Source: an uncultured Sulfurovum sp.
GTDB taxonomy: Bacteria > Campylobacterota > Campylobacteria > Campylobacterales > Sulfurovaceae
DNA: 64,000 nucleotides
Reading direction: 5' to 3'
NCBI GenBank assembly: GCA_902727895.1
Contig: CACVAP010000011.1
Coordinates: 103,413 to 167,412 of the forward strand
Shown: in pieces, positions 16,151 to 25,254 of the stretch
How positions within the stretch are numbered: the stretch's first letter is position 1
How the letters are laid out: each line of letters begins with the position of its first letter
Position numbers and translations under genes: made by a program
The notes under the pieces: model-generated
What the model saw: only the letters and a program-made list of their open reading frames with translations
What the model was told of the DNA's origin: nothing
Database searches by the model: none

Positions 16151-16153
16151 CGT

Positions 16154-16414
16154 TTATGCTTCTACCTTCCGGTTAACAAAAGCTTTTTCAAGTTTCACGA
16201 TAGTGGTATCGTTCAGTTTGATTTTGATAAAATCCTCTTCAACTTTGACAACTTCACCATGAAGCCCACCGTTGTTAACAATAATATCACCTTTTACAAG
16301 TGCTGCTAGCATAGCTTTATGCTCTTTTTGCTGTTTTTGTTGAGGTCTGATAATTAAAAAATAAAAAATACCAAATAAAAAAATGAGGGGTAGAAATTGC
16401 ATTACTTGTTCCAT
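16154..16414 (-). CDS. yajC: Sec accessory protein YajC
   Basis: 86 aa: a single N-terminal TM (FLPLIFLFGIFYFLIIRPQQKQQKEH) with the invariant RPQQKQ, then a small soluble domain (GDIIVNNGGLHGEVVKVEED). It associates with SecDF at the inner membrane. First gene of the operon; its start is only 11 bp from the divergent lnt start, so its promoter must lie within lnt coding sequence. Confidence 0.93.
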   Translation of the reverse strand: MEQVMQFLPLIFLFGIFYFLIIRPQQKQQKEHKAMLAALVKGDIIVNNGGLHGEVVKVEEDFIKIKLNDTTIVKLEKAFVNRKVEA

Positions 16415-16425
16415 AGGGGAATCCT

Positions 16426-17721
16426 TTGAGTTTATCTATAAAAATTAGCGATTATTTTACCATTAACAACATAACAAAAGGCTTGTTCATTGCCCTTTTA
16501 AGTGCTGGCTCACTTTACCTTGATTGGTTTGGTTTTGTCAATTATTTCGTCAACACAATTTTAGGTCTACTAACTTTTTATTACTTACTTCAGTCAGACA
16601 AGAAAGTCTGGTTTTGGTTTGGATTTTTCATGGCGACACTATGGTTTTGGTGGCTTTCTATAAGTTTTAAAAACTATGGTTTTGCTTGGGCTATTCCCAT
16701 TGGTGTACTTTTTTCTTCTCTTACCTTTGCTCTTTTATTTGGTATATTTGCTTCATTCTTAGAATACATAAGTAAAAAACTCTCTAAAACCCATGATGAC
16801 CTCATCAATTTAATAGGAAAAGCCTTAGTATTACTTTTACTTTCGACCATTCATCCTTTTGGATTTGACTGGTATAAACCAGAACTTGTCTTTACTAACT
16901 CCTACATAGGCATTGAAAAATGGCAGTTTGCTTTAGTGTTAGGAGTAATGATTTTAGCCATTTATAAAAAACAACTACTCTTCTTACTCTTGATTTTTAC
17001 AGCTTACCCTTATGCTTCACATTTCCAAACATCAACAGAACTAAGTAGCAACATTGAGTTAAGTAATTTCAAGATTAATGTTATTGATAAATGGAAACCT
17101 GAGCTTCAACAAAAACATATTGGTATGGTTTTTGCAACCATTGACAGAGCTATTAATGAGAAAAAATCTTTAGTGATTCTGCCTGAATCTATTTTTGCAC
17201 TTTTCCTCAACAAACAGTCCGTTCTTATGGAAGCATTGCTTGAACGTTCTAATAAAATAAGTATTGTACTAGGTGCCTTATATTTGGATAAAAAAATACC
17301 TAGAAACTCAACTTACATTTTTAAAAATGGTCACTATAGCATTGCTAACAAAGTGGTACTTGTCCCTTTTGGCGAATCCAACCCACTACCTAAATGGATG
17401 GGTAAAGTGGTAAATAAACTCTTTTTTGATGGCGCCCCTGACTATGTAGCAGCAGAAAATCCCATAGACTATCAAGTTGCTGGAAAAACATTTAGAAATG
17501 CCATTTGTTATGAAGCTTGTTCTGAAGTACTCTATGAAGGTAAACCTCAAAACATGATTGTAATTTCAAATAATGGTTGGGTTTCTCCTTCTATAGAACC
17601 TACCCAACAAAAGATACTCCTACAGTACTATTCTAAAAAATATGGAACAACGATTTACCATTCGGTTAATATGTCAGATTCATACATAATTAAAAATGGA
17701 GCATACATCAGTGTTAAATAA
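16426..17721 (+). CDS. lnt: Apolipoprotein N-acyltransferase Lnt
   Basis: 431 aa from TTG 16426, with AGGGGA (16416-16421) upstream. About six TM spans precede a nitrilase-like domain. The catalytic set is visible: Glu in ILPESIFALF, Lys in LYLDKKIPRNS to VVLVPFGES, and Cys in FRNAICYEACSE. NNGWVSPSIEPTQQ completes the fold. It adds the third acyl chain to lipoproteins in the inner membrane, relevant to the lipoproteins at 8-11.6 kb. The start is inferred; no ATG exists nearby. It overlaps yidD at the 3' end by 11 bp. Confidence 0.9.
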   Translation: MSLSIKISDYFTINNITKGLFIALLSAGSLYLDWFGFVNYFVNTILGLLTFYYLLQSDKKVWFWFGFFMATLWFWWLSISFKNYGFAWAIPIGVLFSSLTFALLFGIFASFLEYISKKLSKTHDDLINLIGKALVLLLLSTIHPFGFDWYKPELVFTNSYIGIEKWQFALVLGVMILAIYKKQLLFLLLIFTAYPYASHFQTSTELSSNIELSNFKINVIDKWKPELQQKHIGMVFATIDRAINEKKSLVILPESIFALFLNKQSVLMEALLERSNKISIVLGALYLDKKIPRNSTYIFKNGHYSIANKVVLVPFGESNPLPKWMGKVVNKLFFDGAPDYVAAENPIDYQVAGKTFRNAICYEACSEVLYEGKPQNMIVISNNGWVSPSIEPTQQKILLQYYSKKYGTTIYHSVNMSDSYIIKNGAYISVK

Positions 17722-18031
17722 ATTCTTTATAGCCCCGATTAAAGGCTACCAATACATTTCAAAAATGTTACCAGCCAACTGTCGCTACTACCCTACTTGT
17801 TCAGAATATGGAAAATGGCAATTTCAATTTAACCGAGCAGACAAAGCCTTAGCACAAACAACACTTAGAATTTTACGTTGTAACCAACTTTTTGCAGGAG
17901 GTATTGACTATCCTCTTCTAAAGTATAGACCTCCAAGACTTTTAACGCTTAATCAAAAAATAAATATAGCCTATTGGATAGTTCCAAATAACAAAGGCTT
18001 GTTTTACATTATTAAAGACTTCACAAAATAA
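17711..18031 (+). CDS. yidD: Membrane protein insertion efficiency factor YidD
   Basis: About 106 aa. GTG 17711 (VLNKFFIAPIKGYQYISKML) is preferred because GGAG (17698-17701) sits 9 nt before it; an ATG at 17696 is the alternative. The hallmark CRYYPTCSEYGKWQF with conserved Cys, the later ILRCNQLFAGGIDYPL and the amphipathic N-terminus define the family. It assists YidC-dependent insertion at the inner membrane. The C-terminus is longer than usual (about 30 extra residues). Overlaps lnt. Confidence 0.9.
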   Translation: MLNKFFIAPIKGYQYISKMLPANCRYYPTCSEYGKWQFQFNRADKALAQTTLRILRCNQLFAGGIDYPLLKYRPPRLLTLNQKINIAYWIVPNNKGLFYIIKDFTK

Positions 18032-18135
18032 CCATAAAGATAGATACTTAAAAAAATAATCAAAAAGTAATGTAAAACTCTTTTTTTTAACAGTTATTGT
18101 GCAATAATCGTGGAAATTTTACATTAGGTTTACAT

Positions 18136-19146
18136 ATGTCCATTACTCTGAATTCTCCTCTTGATATGCACCTTCACCTTAGAGATGAAGCCATGCTAAA
18201 CACAGTTGGTCCTCTGACTTCTGATACATTTTCAGGTGCAATTATTATGCCTAACCTTGTACCTCCTGTTACAACTAAAGAGGCTCTTTTAGCCTATAAA
18301 GAACGTATCTTAAAAGCCTGTAATAATGACGCTTTTACTCCTTATATGACACTCTTTTTCCAAGCTACTTATACTAAAGAGTTTTTAGAATCTGTAAAAG
18401 ATGAACTTACAGCCATTAAACTCTACCCAGCAGGTATTACTACCAACTCAGAGGGAGGATTAAGTGGTTTTGATGTAGATGAACTACGCCCAACCTTAGA
18501 TGCTATGAGCGAGCTTAACATTCCACTTTGTGTACATGGAGAAACGAATGGTTTTGTCATGGACAGAGAAGCTGAGTTTGTCTCTATTTATGAAATGCTC
18601 GCAACAAACTTTCCAAAATTAAAAATAATTATGGAACATATTACCACCAAAGAGAGTGTTGAAGCTTTAGATAGATTTGAAAACCTATATGCAACCATAA
18701 CCTTACACCACCTACTCATTACCCTTGATGATGTGGCTGGAGGGATGTTGCAACCTCACCTCTTTTGTAAACCCATTGCTAAACGTCCAGAAGACAGAGA
18801 AGCTTTACAAAAAGTAGCACTTGAAGGTCATCCTAAAGTAATGTTTGGATCAGATTCTGCACCCCATCCACAACATGCAAAAGAAGCTTGTGGTTGTGCA
18901 GCTGGCGTTTTTACAGCACCCATTGCCTTACAAGTTTTAACAGAATTCTTTGTTGAACACTCAAGTGTAGAGAAATTACAAGCATTTGTTTCAGACAATG
19001 CACAGAGTATTTATACTAACATTGAAATTCCAAGTAAGACCATAATCTTAGAAGAAAAGAAATTTAAAGTCCCTAATAAATATGCAGAGGTTGTACCCAT
19101 GTTCGCAGGGGAAACACTCAAATACTCTATTGCAGAGATAAAATAA
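18136..19146 (+). CDS. pyrC: Dihydroorotase
   Basis: 336 aa from ATG 18136, chosen because it begins just before the metal motif DMHLHLRD (His12, His14); an upstream ATG at 18097 would add an unlikely Cys/Asn tail. IKLYPAG supplies the carboxylated Lys (K95), then VHGE, EHITT and GSDSAPHP complete the binuclear zinc site. It catalyses ring closure of carbamoyl aspartate in pyrimidine synthesis. Short PyrC (type II) form. cysK follows by 21 bp. Confidence 0.93.
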   Translation: MSITLNSPLDMHLHLRDEAMLNTVGPLTSDTFSGAIIMPNLVPPVTTKEALLAYKERILKACNNDAFTPYMTLFFQATYTKEFLESVKDELTAIKLYPAGITTNSEGGLSGFDVDELRPTLDAMSELNIPLCVHGETNGFVMDREAEFVSIYEMLATNFPKLKIIMEHITTKESVEALDRFENLYATITLHHLLITLDDVAGGMLQPHLFCKPIAKRPEDREALQKVALEGHPKVMFGSDSAPHPQHAKEACGCAAGVFTAPIALQVLTEFFVEHSSVEKLQAFVSDNAQSIYTNIEIPSKTIILEEKKFKVPNKYAEVVPMFAGETLKYSIAEIK

Positions 19147-19167
19147 AAAGCTAAGAAAGGCTAGAAA

Positions 19168-20079
19168 ATGATACATGAAAACATCGAAGGGCTTATTGGA
19201 AATACTCCTTTAGTCAAACTAAACAAACTATCAGAACTTACAGGGGCGACCATACTCGGAAAATGTGAGTTTATGAACCCTACCTCTTCTGTTAAAGACA
19301 GAATTGCTATGAACATGATTAATGAAGCTTTAGCTTCTGGTGTCATAGATGAGAACTCAACCATCATTGAACCAACCTCAGGTAACACAGGTATTGGTTT
19401 GGCTGCTATTTGTGCTGCTAAGTCTTTAAAACTTATTTTAACCATGCCAGAGTCTATGAGTATTGAACGTCGTAAGCTTTTGACACACTTAGGTGCTGAG
19501 ATTGTTCTTACCCCAGCAGCTGAGGGAATGAGTGGTGCTATCAATAGAGCAGCCTCTCTTTCTAAAGAAGTCAATGGTTATGTTTTACAACAATTTGACA
19601 ATCTAAACAACCCTGAGATTCACCGTAAAACAACAGCAATAGAAATTTTAAATGACACAGAAAGTAAAGTTGACTATTTTGTAGCAGGTGTTGGGACAGG
19701 TGGAACGCTTACTGGAACTTCTGAAGTTCTAAAGAAGTCAATACCTTCACTAAGAGCCATTGCCGTTGAACCAGAAAACTCTCCTGTATTATCAGGTGGG
19801 GCAGGTGGTCCACATAAAATTCAAGGAATTGGTGCTGGTTTTGTTCCAAGTATTTTAAATACAGAAATTTATGATGAAATTATTAAAATAGCTGATGAAG
19901 AGGCTATTAAGTATGCTCAAAATGTAGCCCTTCAAGAAGGTTTACTCGTAGGAATCTCAGCTGGTGCAAACATCGCTGCTACAGCAGCAGTTGCAGCTCG
20001 TCCAGAAAATAAAGGAAAAGTTTTTGTAACCGTTCTTTGTGATACTGCTGAACGTTACCTTTCAACAGATCTTTTTTAA
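19168..20079 (+). CDS. cysK: Cysteine synthase A (O-acetylserine sulfhydrylase)
   Basis: 303 aa. The PLP Schiff-base lysine is in SSVKDRIA (K43); the substrate loop is PTSGNTGIGLA, and the phosphate-binding glycine loop is GVGTGGTLTGTSE. It makes cysteine from O-acetylserine and sulfide in the cytoplasm. RBS AAAGGCTAGAAA precedes ATG. Part of a compact plus-strand run pyrC-cysK-pabC-like. Confidence 0.93.
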   Translation: MIHENIEGLIGNTPLVKLNKLSELTGATILGKCEFMNPTSSVKDRIAMNMINEALASGVIDENSTIIEPTSGNTGIGLAAICAAKSLKLILTMPESMSIERRKLLTHLGAEIVLTPAAEGMSGAINRAASLSKEVNGYVLQQFDNLNNPEIHRKTTAIEILNDTESKVDYFVAGVGTGGTLTGTSEVLKKSIPSLRAIAVEPENSPVLSGGAGGPHKIQGIGAGFVPSILNTEIYDEIIKIADEEAIKYAQNVALQEGLLVGISAGANIAATAAVAARPENKGKVFVTVLCDTAERYLSTDLF

Positions 20080-20084
20080 GAAAC

Positions 20085-20675
20085 ATGAAAAAGGCACTTG
20101 CTAAAAGTATGCTCTTTGAAACCATTAAAGTTGAAGATGGAGAAGTCTTCAACTTAGAATGGCACAATAAGCGTTTTAACAAAGGTCGAACAGAACTTTT
20201 TAAAACCTCTTCTACACTAGACCTAATAGAGTATATCACCCCACCCCAAATAGGACTTTACCGTTGCAAGATTATTTATAATAAAGAAGTTCAATCCGTA
20301 GAATATTTTCCCTATGAAGCTAAAAACCTTCAAAGCTTTAAAGTTGTAAATAGTCAAATTGATTATACTTACAAATATACCGATAGGTCAATACTCCAAG
20401 AACTTGCGCAGAAAAATTACGATGAAATAATTATAGAGAAAGATGGTTTTCTAACCGATACAAGTATTGCGAATATTGCTTTTTACGATGGTAAAGATTG
20501 GTTAACTCCTACCACTCCTCTTTTAGAAGGAACAACCCGAGCAAGACTGATAGATGAAGGCTTTTTAAAGTTAAGTAATATTAAGAAAGAGAATATAAAA
20601 AATTATTCATACTTTTCTTTAATGAATGCTATGATAGGATTTCGTATACAAAAGTCTGTAGCCATACAGATATAA
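20085..20675 (+). CDS. Aminotransferase class IV family protein (PabC-like)
   Basis: 196 aa, shorter than the 270-aa PabC of E. coli. The class IV (fold-type IV PLP) features are the lysine-bearing YRCKIIYNKE and the EIIIEKDGFLTDTSIANIAFYDG strand, followed by TPTTPLLEGTTRARLIDEG. These match 4-amino-4-deoxychorismate lyase and its short homologues. Folate synthesis is a plausible role; no pabA/pabB is nearby. It starts 5 bp after cysK. Confidence 0.7.
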   Translation: MKKALAKSMLFETIKVEDGEVFNLEWHNKRFNKGRTELFKTSSTLDLIEYITPPQIGLYRCKIIYNKEVQSVEYFPYEAKNLQSFKVVNSQIDYTYKYTDRSILQELAQKNYDEIIIEKDGFLTDTSIANIAFYDGKDWLTPTTPLLEGTTRARLIDEGFLKLSNIKKENIKNYSYFSLMNAMIGFRIQKSVAIQI

Positions 20676-20685
20676 GGGAAAACGT

Positions 20686-21147
20686 TTGTCCATAGAAAAA
20701 CTACGAAGTTCTACATATCAAGAACTTATGAAAGAACATATTTTAGCAACCATTGAATACTTATTTAATGAGAGTCAAGAATTTGGTATTGCTTGTGAAA
20801 CCTCAACTGTAAATTTTGAACCTAACTTACCAACTGAACTCAGAGAATCTTTACCAGAAGTCACCCTCTTTATGTTAGCAAACTATTCATTTGAAACAGC
20901 AAGTATTGATGCACACTATATTTCATTTGAAGCTGGTTTTGGAGCAGAGAATTTTGGTGCATTGGTACATATACCATTACTTGCAGTCAAACAAGTTTTT
21001 GTAGAAGAATATCCTATACTTATTAACGTTAGTTCAGTAGAAGAAGATAATGGGGAAAAAGAAGAAGTTGTTGAAAAAGAGGCAATTAACTCGATGGAAG
21101 CCTTACTTAACAATCCTGAGAATGCAAAACTGTTAAAAAGAAAATAA
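20686..21147 (+). CDS. SspB-like protein (candidate ClpXP adaptor)
   Basis: 153 aa starting at TTG 20686, with AAGGG upstream. The N-terminal helix (YQELMKEHILATIEYLFNES) is followed by beta segments and FEAGFGAENFGALVHIPLLAVKQVF, a pattern close to SspB (its ARFGG and VPLAAV strand). An acidic, flexible linker (EEDNGEKEEVVEKEA) then leads to a hydrophobic-basic tail (NAKLLKRK) in the place of the SspB ClpX-binding tail (LRVVK). Similarity is by eye only. If right, it delivers ssrA-tagged proteins to ClpXP. It lies 10 bp after the class IV aminotransferase. Confidence 0.45.
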   Translation: MSIEKLRSSTYQELMKEHILATIEYLFNESQEFGIACETSTVNFEPNLPTELRESLPEVTLFMLANYSFETASIDAHYISFEAGFGAENFGALVHIPLLAVKQVFVEEYPILINVSSVEEDNGEKEEVVEKEAINSMEALLNNPENAKLLKRK

Positions 21148-21170
21148 AGTTCCTAATAACTAGGAACTTT
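21146..21170. terminator. Hairpin between SspB-like gene and LysR gene
   Basis: AAAGTTCCTA, loop ATAAC, TAGGAACTTT: a perfect 10-bp stem between convergent genes. On the minus strand it is followed by ATTTTCTTTTTAAC, a good U-rich tail for the LysR gene. Confidence 0.65.
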
Positions 21171-21178
21171 AAAAGAAA

Positions 21179-22087
21179 TTAAGTATCACACTTTCCTGCA
21201 ATTACATAATTTACAACATTGTCAATAAAGACATTGTTTTTATTTTCTTTTGTATACGCAATATAGAATGTTCTTTTCATAGAATAACCATAAATTCTAG
21301 CTTCAAATAATTCACCACGTCTAACTTCATCTGCAATTGCATATTTAGAAATAACTGAAACAGTTGGTTTCTCAGCATCTGCTTTAGCACGTTTTACACT
21401 TTGTAGTGCTGCTGTACTGTTAGAAACTTCTGAAAGTACATCAAAGCTTTTACAAGAAACACCCAGTTCTTCAAATACTTCAGAAATTAATTTTCTAGTA
21501 TAAGATCCCTCTTCACGACAAATCCATTTATAGTCATATAATTCTTCGGTATTAACTGTCTTAGGTAATGGTGAACTTGAAAAAAGTACCAATTCATCAT
21601 CAAACCATTCTCTGTAAATTAAATCAGAATCCATCACTGGAGACTCAATCAAACCTACATCAAATTTACGGTCTTTAAGTCCTTCGACAATTTTTTCGCT
21701 CATCTCAATACTTAACGTAACATCATTTCCAATGCTCTCACTAATAGAGTTTAAACACTCTCCAGGAATAACATAAGAACCAATAGTATAAGAAGCAGCC
21801 AGTCTAAAAGTCATCTCTTTTTTAATAATTTTCAATACGTCTTTTTCAAGTGTAATAATTGACTTCTCTAACTGAGTAACAACCTTATAAAGTTCGTCAC
21901 CTTCTGCTGTTAACTTAATCCCGTTTTTCTTTCGGTCTATAATTTTTGCTTCTAAATAATTTTCAATATATTTAATTTGCTGTGTTACAGCTGGTTGTGA
22001 GATTCCTAACTTAGCCGATGCTTTAGAAAAACTACGTTCTCTAGCTACCGTCAAAAAAGTCTCCATTTTCACAAAATCTTTTAACAT
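21179..22087 (-). CDS. LysR-family transcriptional regulator
   Basis: 302 aa. Winged-helix HTH at the N-terminus: FLTVARERSFSKASAKLGISQPAVTQQIKYIE, then EAKIIDRKKNGIKLTAEG. The linker helix is followed by a periplasmic-binding-like effector domain (FDVGLIESPV, DELVLFSSSPLPKTV). It is divergent from uvrD with a 200-bp gap. LysR proteins usually control an adjacent divergent gene, but uvrD is a poor candidate, so the target is unknown. Related genes near sulfur metabolism are common, but here no link is visible beyond cysK 1.1 kb away. Confidence 0.85.
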   Translation of the reverse strand: MLKDFVKMETFLTVARERSFSKASAKLGISQPAVTQQIKYIENYLEAKIIDRKKNGIKLTAEGDELYKVVTQLEKSIITLEKDVLKIIKKEMTFRLAASYTIGSYVIPGECLNSISESIGNDVTLSIEMSEKIVEGLKDRKFDVGLIESPVMDSDLIYREWFDDELVLFSSSPLPKTVNTEELYDYKWICREEGSYTRKLISEVFEELGVSCKSFDVLSEVSNSTAALQSVKRAKADAEKPTVSVISKYAIADEVRRGELFEARIYGYSMKRTFYIAYTKENKNNVFIDNVVNYVIAGKCDT

Positions 22088-22263
22088 TTAAATACCTCAT
22101 TCGTTTTAATGTATAATTTATTAGAATTATTATATCAGATTATATTTAAACTCCCTATAAGTTATTCAAATATTTTAAAATATTTATAAAAGATATTTAT
22201 ATTTCATTTATTTGCATAGTTAGCCGTTATAAAGGCTAGAGGTATTTTTAACCTTAAAGGTGT

Positions 22264-22269
22264 TATAAT
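22264..22269 (+). promoter_or_regulatory. Probable -10 box of uvrD
   Basis: TATAAT 18 bp upstream of ATG 22288, leaving a leader of about 12 nt with no clear Shine-Dalgarno. No -35 box is evident, usual for this phylum. Confidence 0.45.
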
Positions 22270-22287
22270 AAATTAAAAAGTAATTAA

Positions 22288-24342
22288 ATGCAAGAAGTTA
22301 TAGAAGCCCTAAATAAAGCACAACAAGAAGCTGTTAGGCACATTGATGGTCCTCTACTTATTTTGGCTGGTGCTGGTTCAGGTAAAACAAAAACCCTAAC
22401 AACCAGACTGGCTTATCTTATTTCCGAAGTTGGTATTGACCCCCTAAATACCTTAACCTTGACCTTTACAAACAAGGCTGCATCAGAAATGCGTGAACGT
22501 GCGTCAAAGCTAGTTCCAGCATATTCTTCCATGCCCCTACTCTGTACTTTTCATAAATTTGGATTACTTTTTTTAAAGTTTAATATTGAGAAGCTTGGTC
22601 GTGCTAATAACTTTGTTATTATTGATACTGATGATAGAAAACGTATCTTAAAACGTATTGCAAAAGAACATTCCATAGATTTAAATATCGCTTTTGTCTC
22701 TTCTGAAATCTCAAAATATAAGAATACATTATTAACAGCTGATGAGATTTTAAAGAAAGCAGAGCTTCCAGACTATCGAAAAATTGCTACCATTTACAAA
22801 GATTATCAAGCAGAAATCACAGAAAACAACCTAGTAGATTTCGATGATTTACTTATGCTTACCTATCAAATTTTGGAACAAGATGAAGTTCTTAGAAAAG
22901 AAACTTCAAACCGTTACCAATACATTATGGTAGATGAGTACCAAGATACCAATGAACTACAATTTAAACTACTTGAACTCTTATCTTCAGAACATAACAA
23001 TCTCTGTGTTGTTGGTGATGATGACCAAAGTATCTACGGTTGGCGTGGGGCAAACATTCGTAATATTTTAGAGTTTTCCGAACGTTTCAAAGGTACTAAA
23101 ACTGTTAAATTAGAAACGAATTATCGTTCTACCAGCCCCATTCTTAAAGCTGCTAATGAGCTTATAGAGCATAATTCACAAAGAATTGGTAAAAAACTGA
23201 CCTCTTTTAAAGGTGATGGAGACAGTGTAAAGCTATTTCATTCTCTTGATGAGTCACTAGAATCAAAAGGTATTGCTAGGGAGATTAAAGTTTTATTGGA
23301 CAGAGGTGTTTCATCTGATGAGATTGCTGTACTTTACCGTATAAATGCACTTTCCCGTTCACTTGAAGAAGGTTTTACAAAAGAAGGATTACCGTTTAAA
23401 CTCTTAGGTGGAATGCGTTTCTACGACCGTGCAGAAATAAAAGACATGATTTCTTATTTTAGAGTCCTCTCAAATCCTAATGATGACTTCTCAATAGAGC
23501 GTATCATCAATAAACCAAAACGTGCCATTGGAAAAGTAACCGTTGACAAGCTCAAGAAAGCAGCTTTTGACAATCAATGTTCTATTTTCAAATTCATTAA
23601 AGAACATGATCTTGGGACAGTAGTAAGTAAGAAAGCAGCGAATTCACTAAAAGAATTTGTTCAACATATTGAACTACTACAAAGTGAAATTCACCATTCC
23701 CTCCATAACTTCATTGAACTATTTGAAGATACCATTGGTATGAAAAAATACTACGCTGCCATGGTAGATGGAAATGAACGGGTACAAAATATTGATGAAT
23801 TTATTGGGTACTTTAGAGAAGCTATTACCAACACTCCAGACTTAGCCTTAGATGTCTTTTTAAATGACATCTCTTTACAATCTGATCAAGACAACATAGA
23901 TGAAAATGCCATAACTATTATGAGTATTCACGCATCAAAAGGTTTAGAGTTTGAACACCTTTATGTCATAGGGCTAGAAGAAGAATTCTTCCCACTATTA
24001 GGTGATGGCTGTAATATGGAAGAAGAACGACGTTTAGGATACGTTGCCATTACCCGAGCTAAGTCTGATCTTACGCTTTGTTATGTGGATTCACGTTTTT
24101 ACAAGGGTCAAAGAAAACGCATAGATAAAAGTCGTTTTTTAGGTGAAGCAGGACTTATTCAAGGAGAAGCACTTAAGATCTCTAAAGTAGCAAGTTATAA
24201 AATAGGTGACTTAGTTAAACACAAGATTTTTGGTATTGGGCGTGTCCAAGCTGCCAACAAATCAGGTCAAGAATACAAACTAAAAATTAACTTTGGTGGA
24301 AACAAAAAAGAGATTTTAAGCTCTTTCGTCCAATCGGTATAA
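22288..24342 (+). CDS. uvrD: UvrD/PcrA/Rep-type ATP-dependent DNA helicase
   Basis: 684 aa, SF1A helicase. Motifs in order: Q-motif NKAQQEAV, Walker A LAGAGSGKTKT (about 27-36), motif Ia TFTNKAASEMRER, Walker B MVDEYQDTN, motif III GDDDQSIYGWRGA, motif IV NYRST, motif V HASKGLEFEHL, motif VI AITRAK. A C-terminal Tudor-like tail (IGDLVKHKIFGIGRV, LKINFGGNKKEIL), seen in PcrA/UvrD, closes the protein. It unwinds DNA 3'-5' in repair and replication restart. Rep versus UvrD naming is not certain. truB starts 10 bp downstream. Confidence 0.9.
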   Translation: MQEVIEALNKAQQEAVRHIDGPLLILAGAGSGKTKTLTTRLAYLISEVGIDPLNTLTLTFTNKAASEMRERASKLVPAYSSMPLLCTFHKFGLLFLKFNIEKLGRANNFVIIDTDDRKRILKRIAKEHSIDLNIAFVSSEISKYKNTLLTADEILKKAELPDYRKIATIYKDYQAEITENNLVDFDDLLMLTYQILEQDEVLRKETSNRYQYIMVDEYQDTNELQFKLLELLSSEHNNLCVVGDDDQSIYGWRGANIRNILEFSERFKGTKTVKLETNYRSTSPILKAANELIEHNSQRIGKKLTSFKGDGDSVKLFHSLDESLESKGIAREIKVLLDRGVSSDEIAVLYRINALSRSLEEGFTKEGLPFKLLGGMRFYDRAEIKDMISYFRVLSNPNDDFSIERIINKPKRAIGKVTVDKLKKAAFDNQCSIFKFIKEHDLGTVVSKKAANSLKEFVQHIELLQSEIHHSLHNFIELFEDTIGMKKYYAAMVDGNERVQNIDEFIGYFREAITNTPDLALDVFLNDISLQSDQDNIDENAITIMSIHASKGLEFEHLYVIGLEEEFFPLLGDGCNMEEERRLGYVAITRAKSDLTLCYVDSRFYKGQRKRIDKSRFLGEAGLIQGEALKISKVASYKIGDLVKHKIFGIGRVQAANKSGQEYKLKINFGGNKKEILSSFVQSV

Positions 24343-24352
24343 TAAGGAAATC

Positions 24353-25207
24353 ATGAACCGTTTATTCGTCGTCAACAAACCCATCTTTCGCTCTTCAAAC
24401 GGCTACATGGGTTATGTAAAAAGAAAATACAACACCAAAAAAGTGGGCTTTTCAGGAACCCTTGACCCTTTTGCAACAGGTTGTCTCATCGTAGCCACAG
24501 GTCAATACCCAAAACTTTTTCAATACCTCAAAAAAACACCAAAGTCTTACGCAGCTACTTTATGGCTTGGAGCGAACTCTAAAAGTCTAGACATTGAAAA
24601 TGTAGATTCAGTTAAAATAATCGAACCACTAAAAAAAGAACGGATAGAAGAGGCATTAAATAGTCTAAAAGGCGAACTTACCTACTATCCACCAAAATTT
24701 TCTGCTAAAAAAATCAATGGAAGAAGAGCCTATGATTTAGCTAGAGCTGGTGAAGAAGTTAAACTAAAACAAATCACTTCAAGCATTCATGAAATTAAAC
24801 TCATAAACTATAATCACCCTTTTGTACATTTTGAAGCGACTGTTTCTGAGGGAACTTACATTCGTTCTTTAGGTGCTATTATCTCAGACAAACTCAATGT
24901 AAATGGTACACTTTCAAGTCTAGCACGTCTTAATGAAGGTGCATTTTTTTACGATGATGAAAAAGCACTTGACCCTCTAAAATTTTTAAAAATTCCTCAA
25001 AACATTTATACAGGTGATCCTGAGTTTTTAGAGCTTGGTAAAAAAATTTATTTAGAATATCTTGAGACTAAAGAAGATGGTACTTATTGGGTAGAGACAG
25101 AAGACTTTTTTTCTGTTATTGAAATACTTGAGGGAGAGATTACTTATAAGTTAAATCGAGTGCATAAGTTGGCTAAAGCCAACCCTACAAGTAACAAACA
25201 TTTATAA
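24353..25207 (+). CDS. truB: tRNA pseudouridine-55 synthase TruB
   Basis: 284 aa. Catalytic Asp in FSGTLDPFATGCLIV (D38), with VNKP, YPPKFSAKKINGRRAYDLAR and GTYIRSLG. It modifies U55 in the T-loop of tRNA. RBS AAGGAAATC precedes ATG. The last residues (KLAKANPTS and beyond) are encoded by a REP-like inverted repeat, so the C-terminus may be a repeat-derived extension. Confidence 0.93.
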   Translation: MNRLFVVNKPIFRSSNGYMGYVKRKYNTKKVGFSGTLDPFATGCLIVATGQYPKLFQYLKKTPKSYAATLWLGANSKSLDIENVDSVKIIEPLKKERIEEALNSLKGELTYYPPKFSAKKINGRRAYDLARAGEEVKLKQITSSIHEIKLINYNHPFVHFEATVSEGTYIRSLGAIISDKLNVNGTLSSLARLNEGAFFYDDEKALDPLKFLKIPQNIYTGDPEFLELGKKIYLEYLETKEDGTYWVETEDFFSVIEILEGEITYKLNRVHKLAKANPTSNKHL

Positions 25208-25240
25208 AGTTTGAAAGCCGTAGGGTCGGCTTCAGCCGAC
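25168..25240. repeat. Inverted pair of REP-like elements (BIME-like)
   Basis: Left unit (25168-25188, read on the minus strand): GTAGG GTTGGC TTTA GCCAAC. Right unit (25220-25240, plus): GTAGG GTCGGC TTCA GCCGAC. Both have the GTAG head of RAYT-associated REPs and perfect 6-bp stems. They differ by a compensating T-A to C-G pair. The left unit lies inside the 3' end of truB, the right unit in the gap to dps. The right hairpin may also act as a transcription barrier. Confidence 0.65.
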
Positions 25241-25254
25241 GCAAAAAATAGCTA

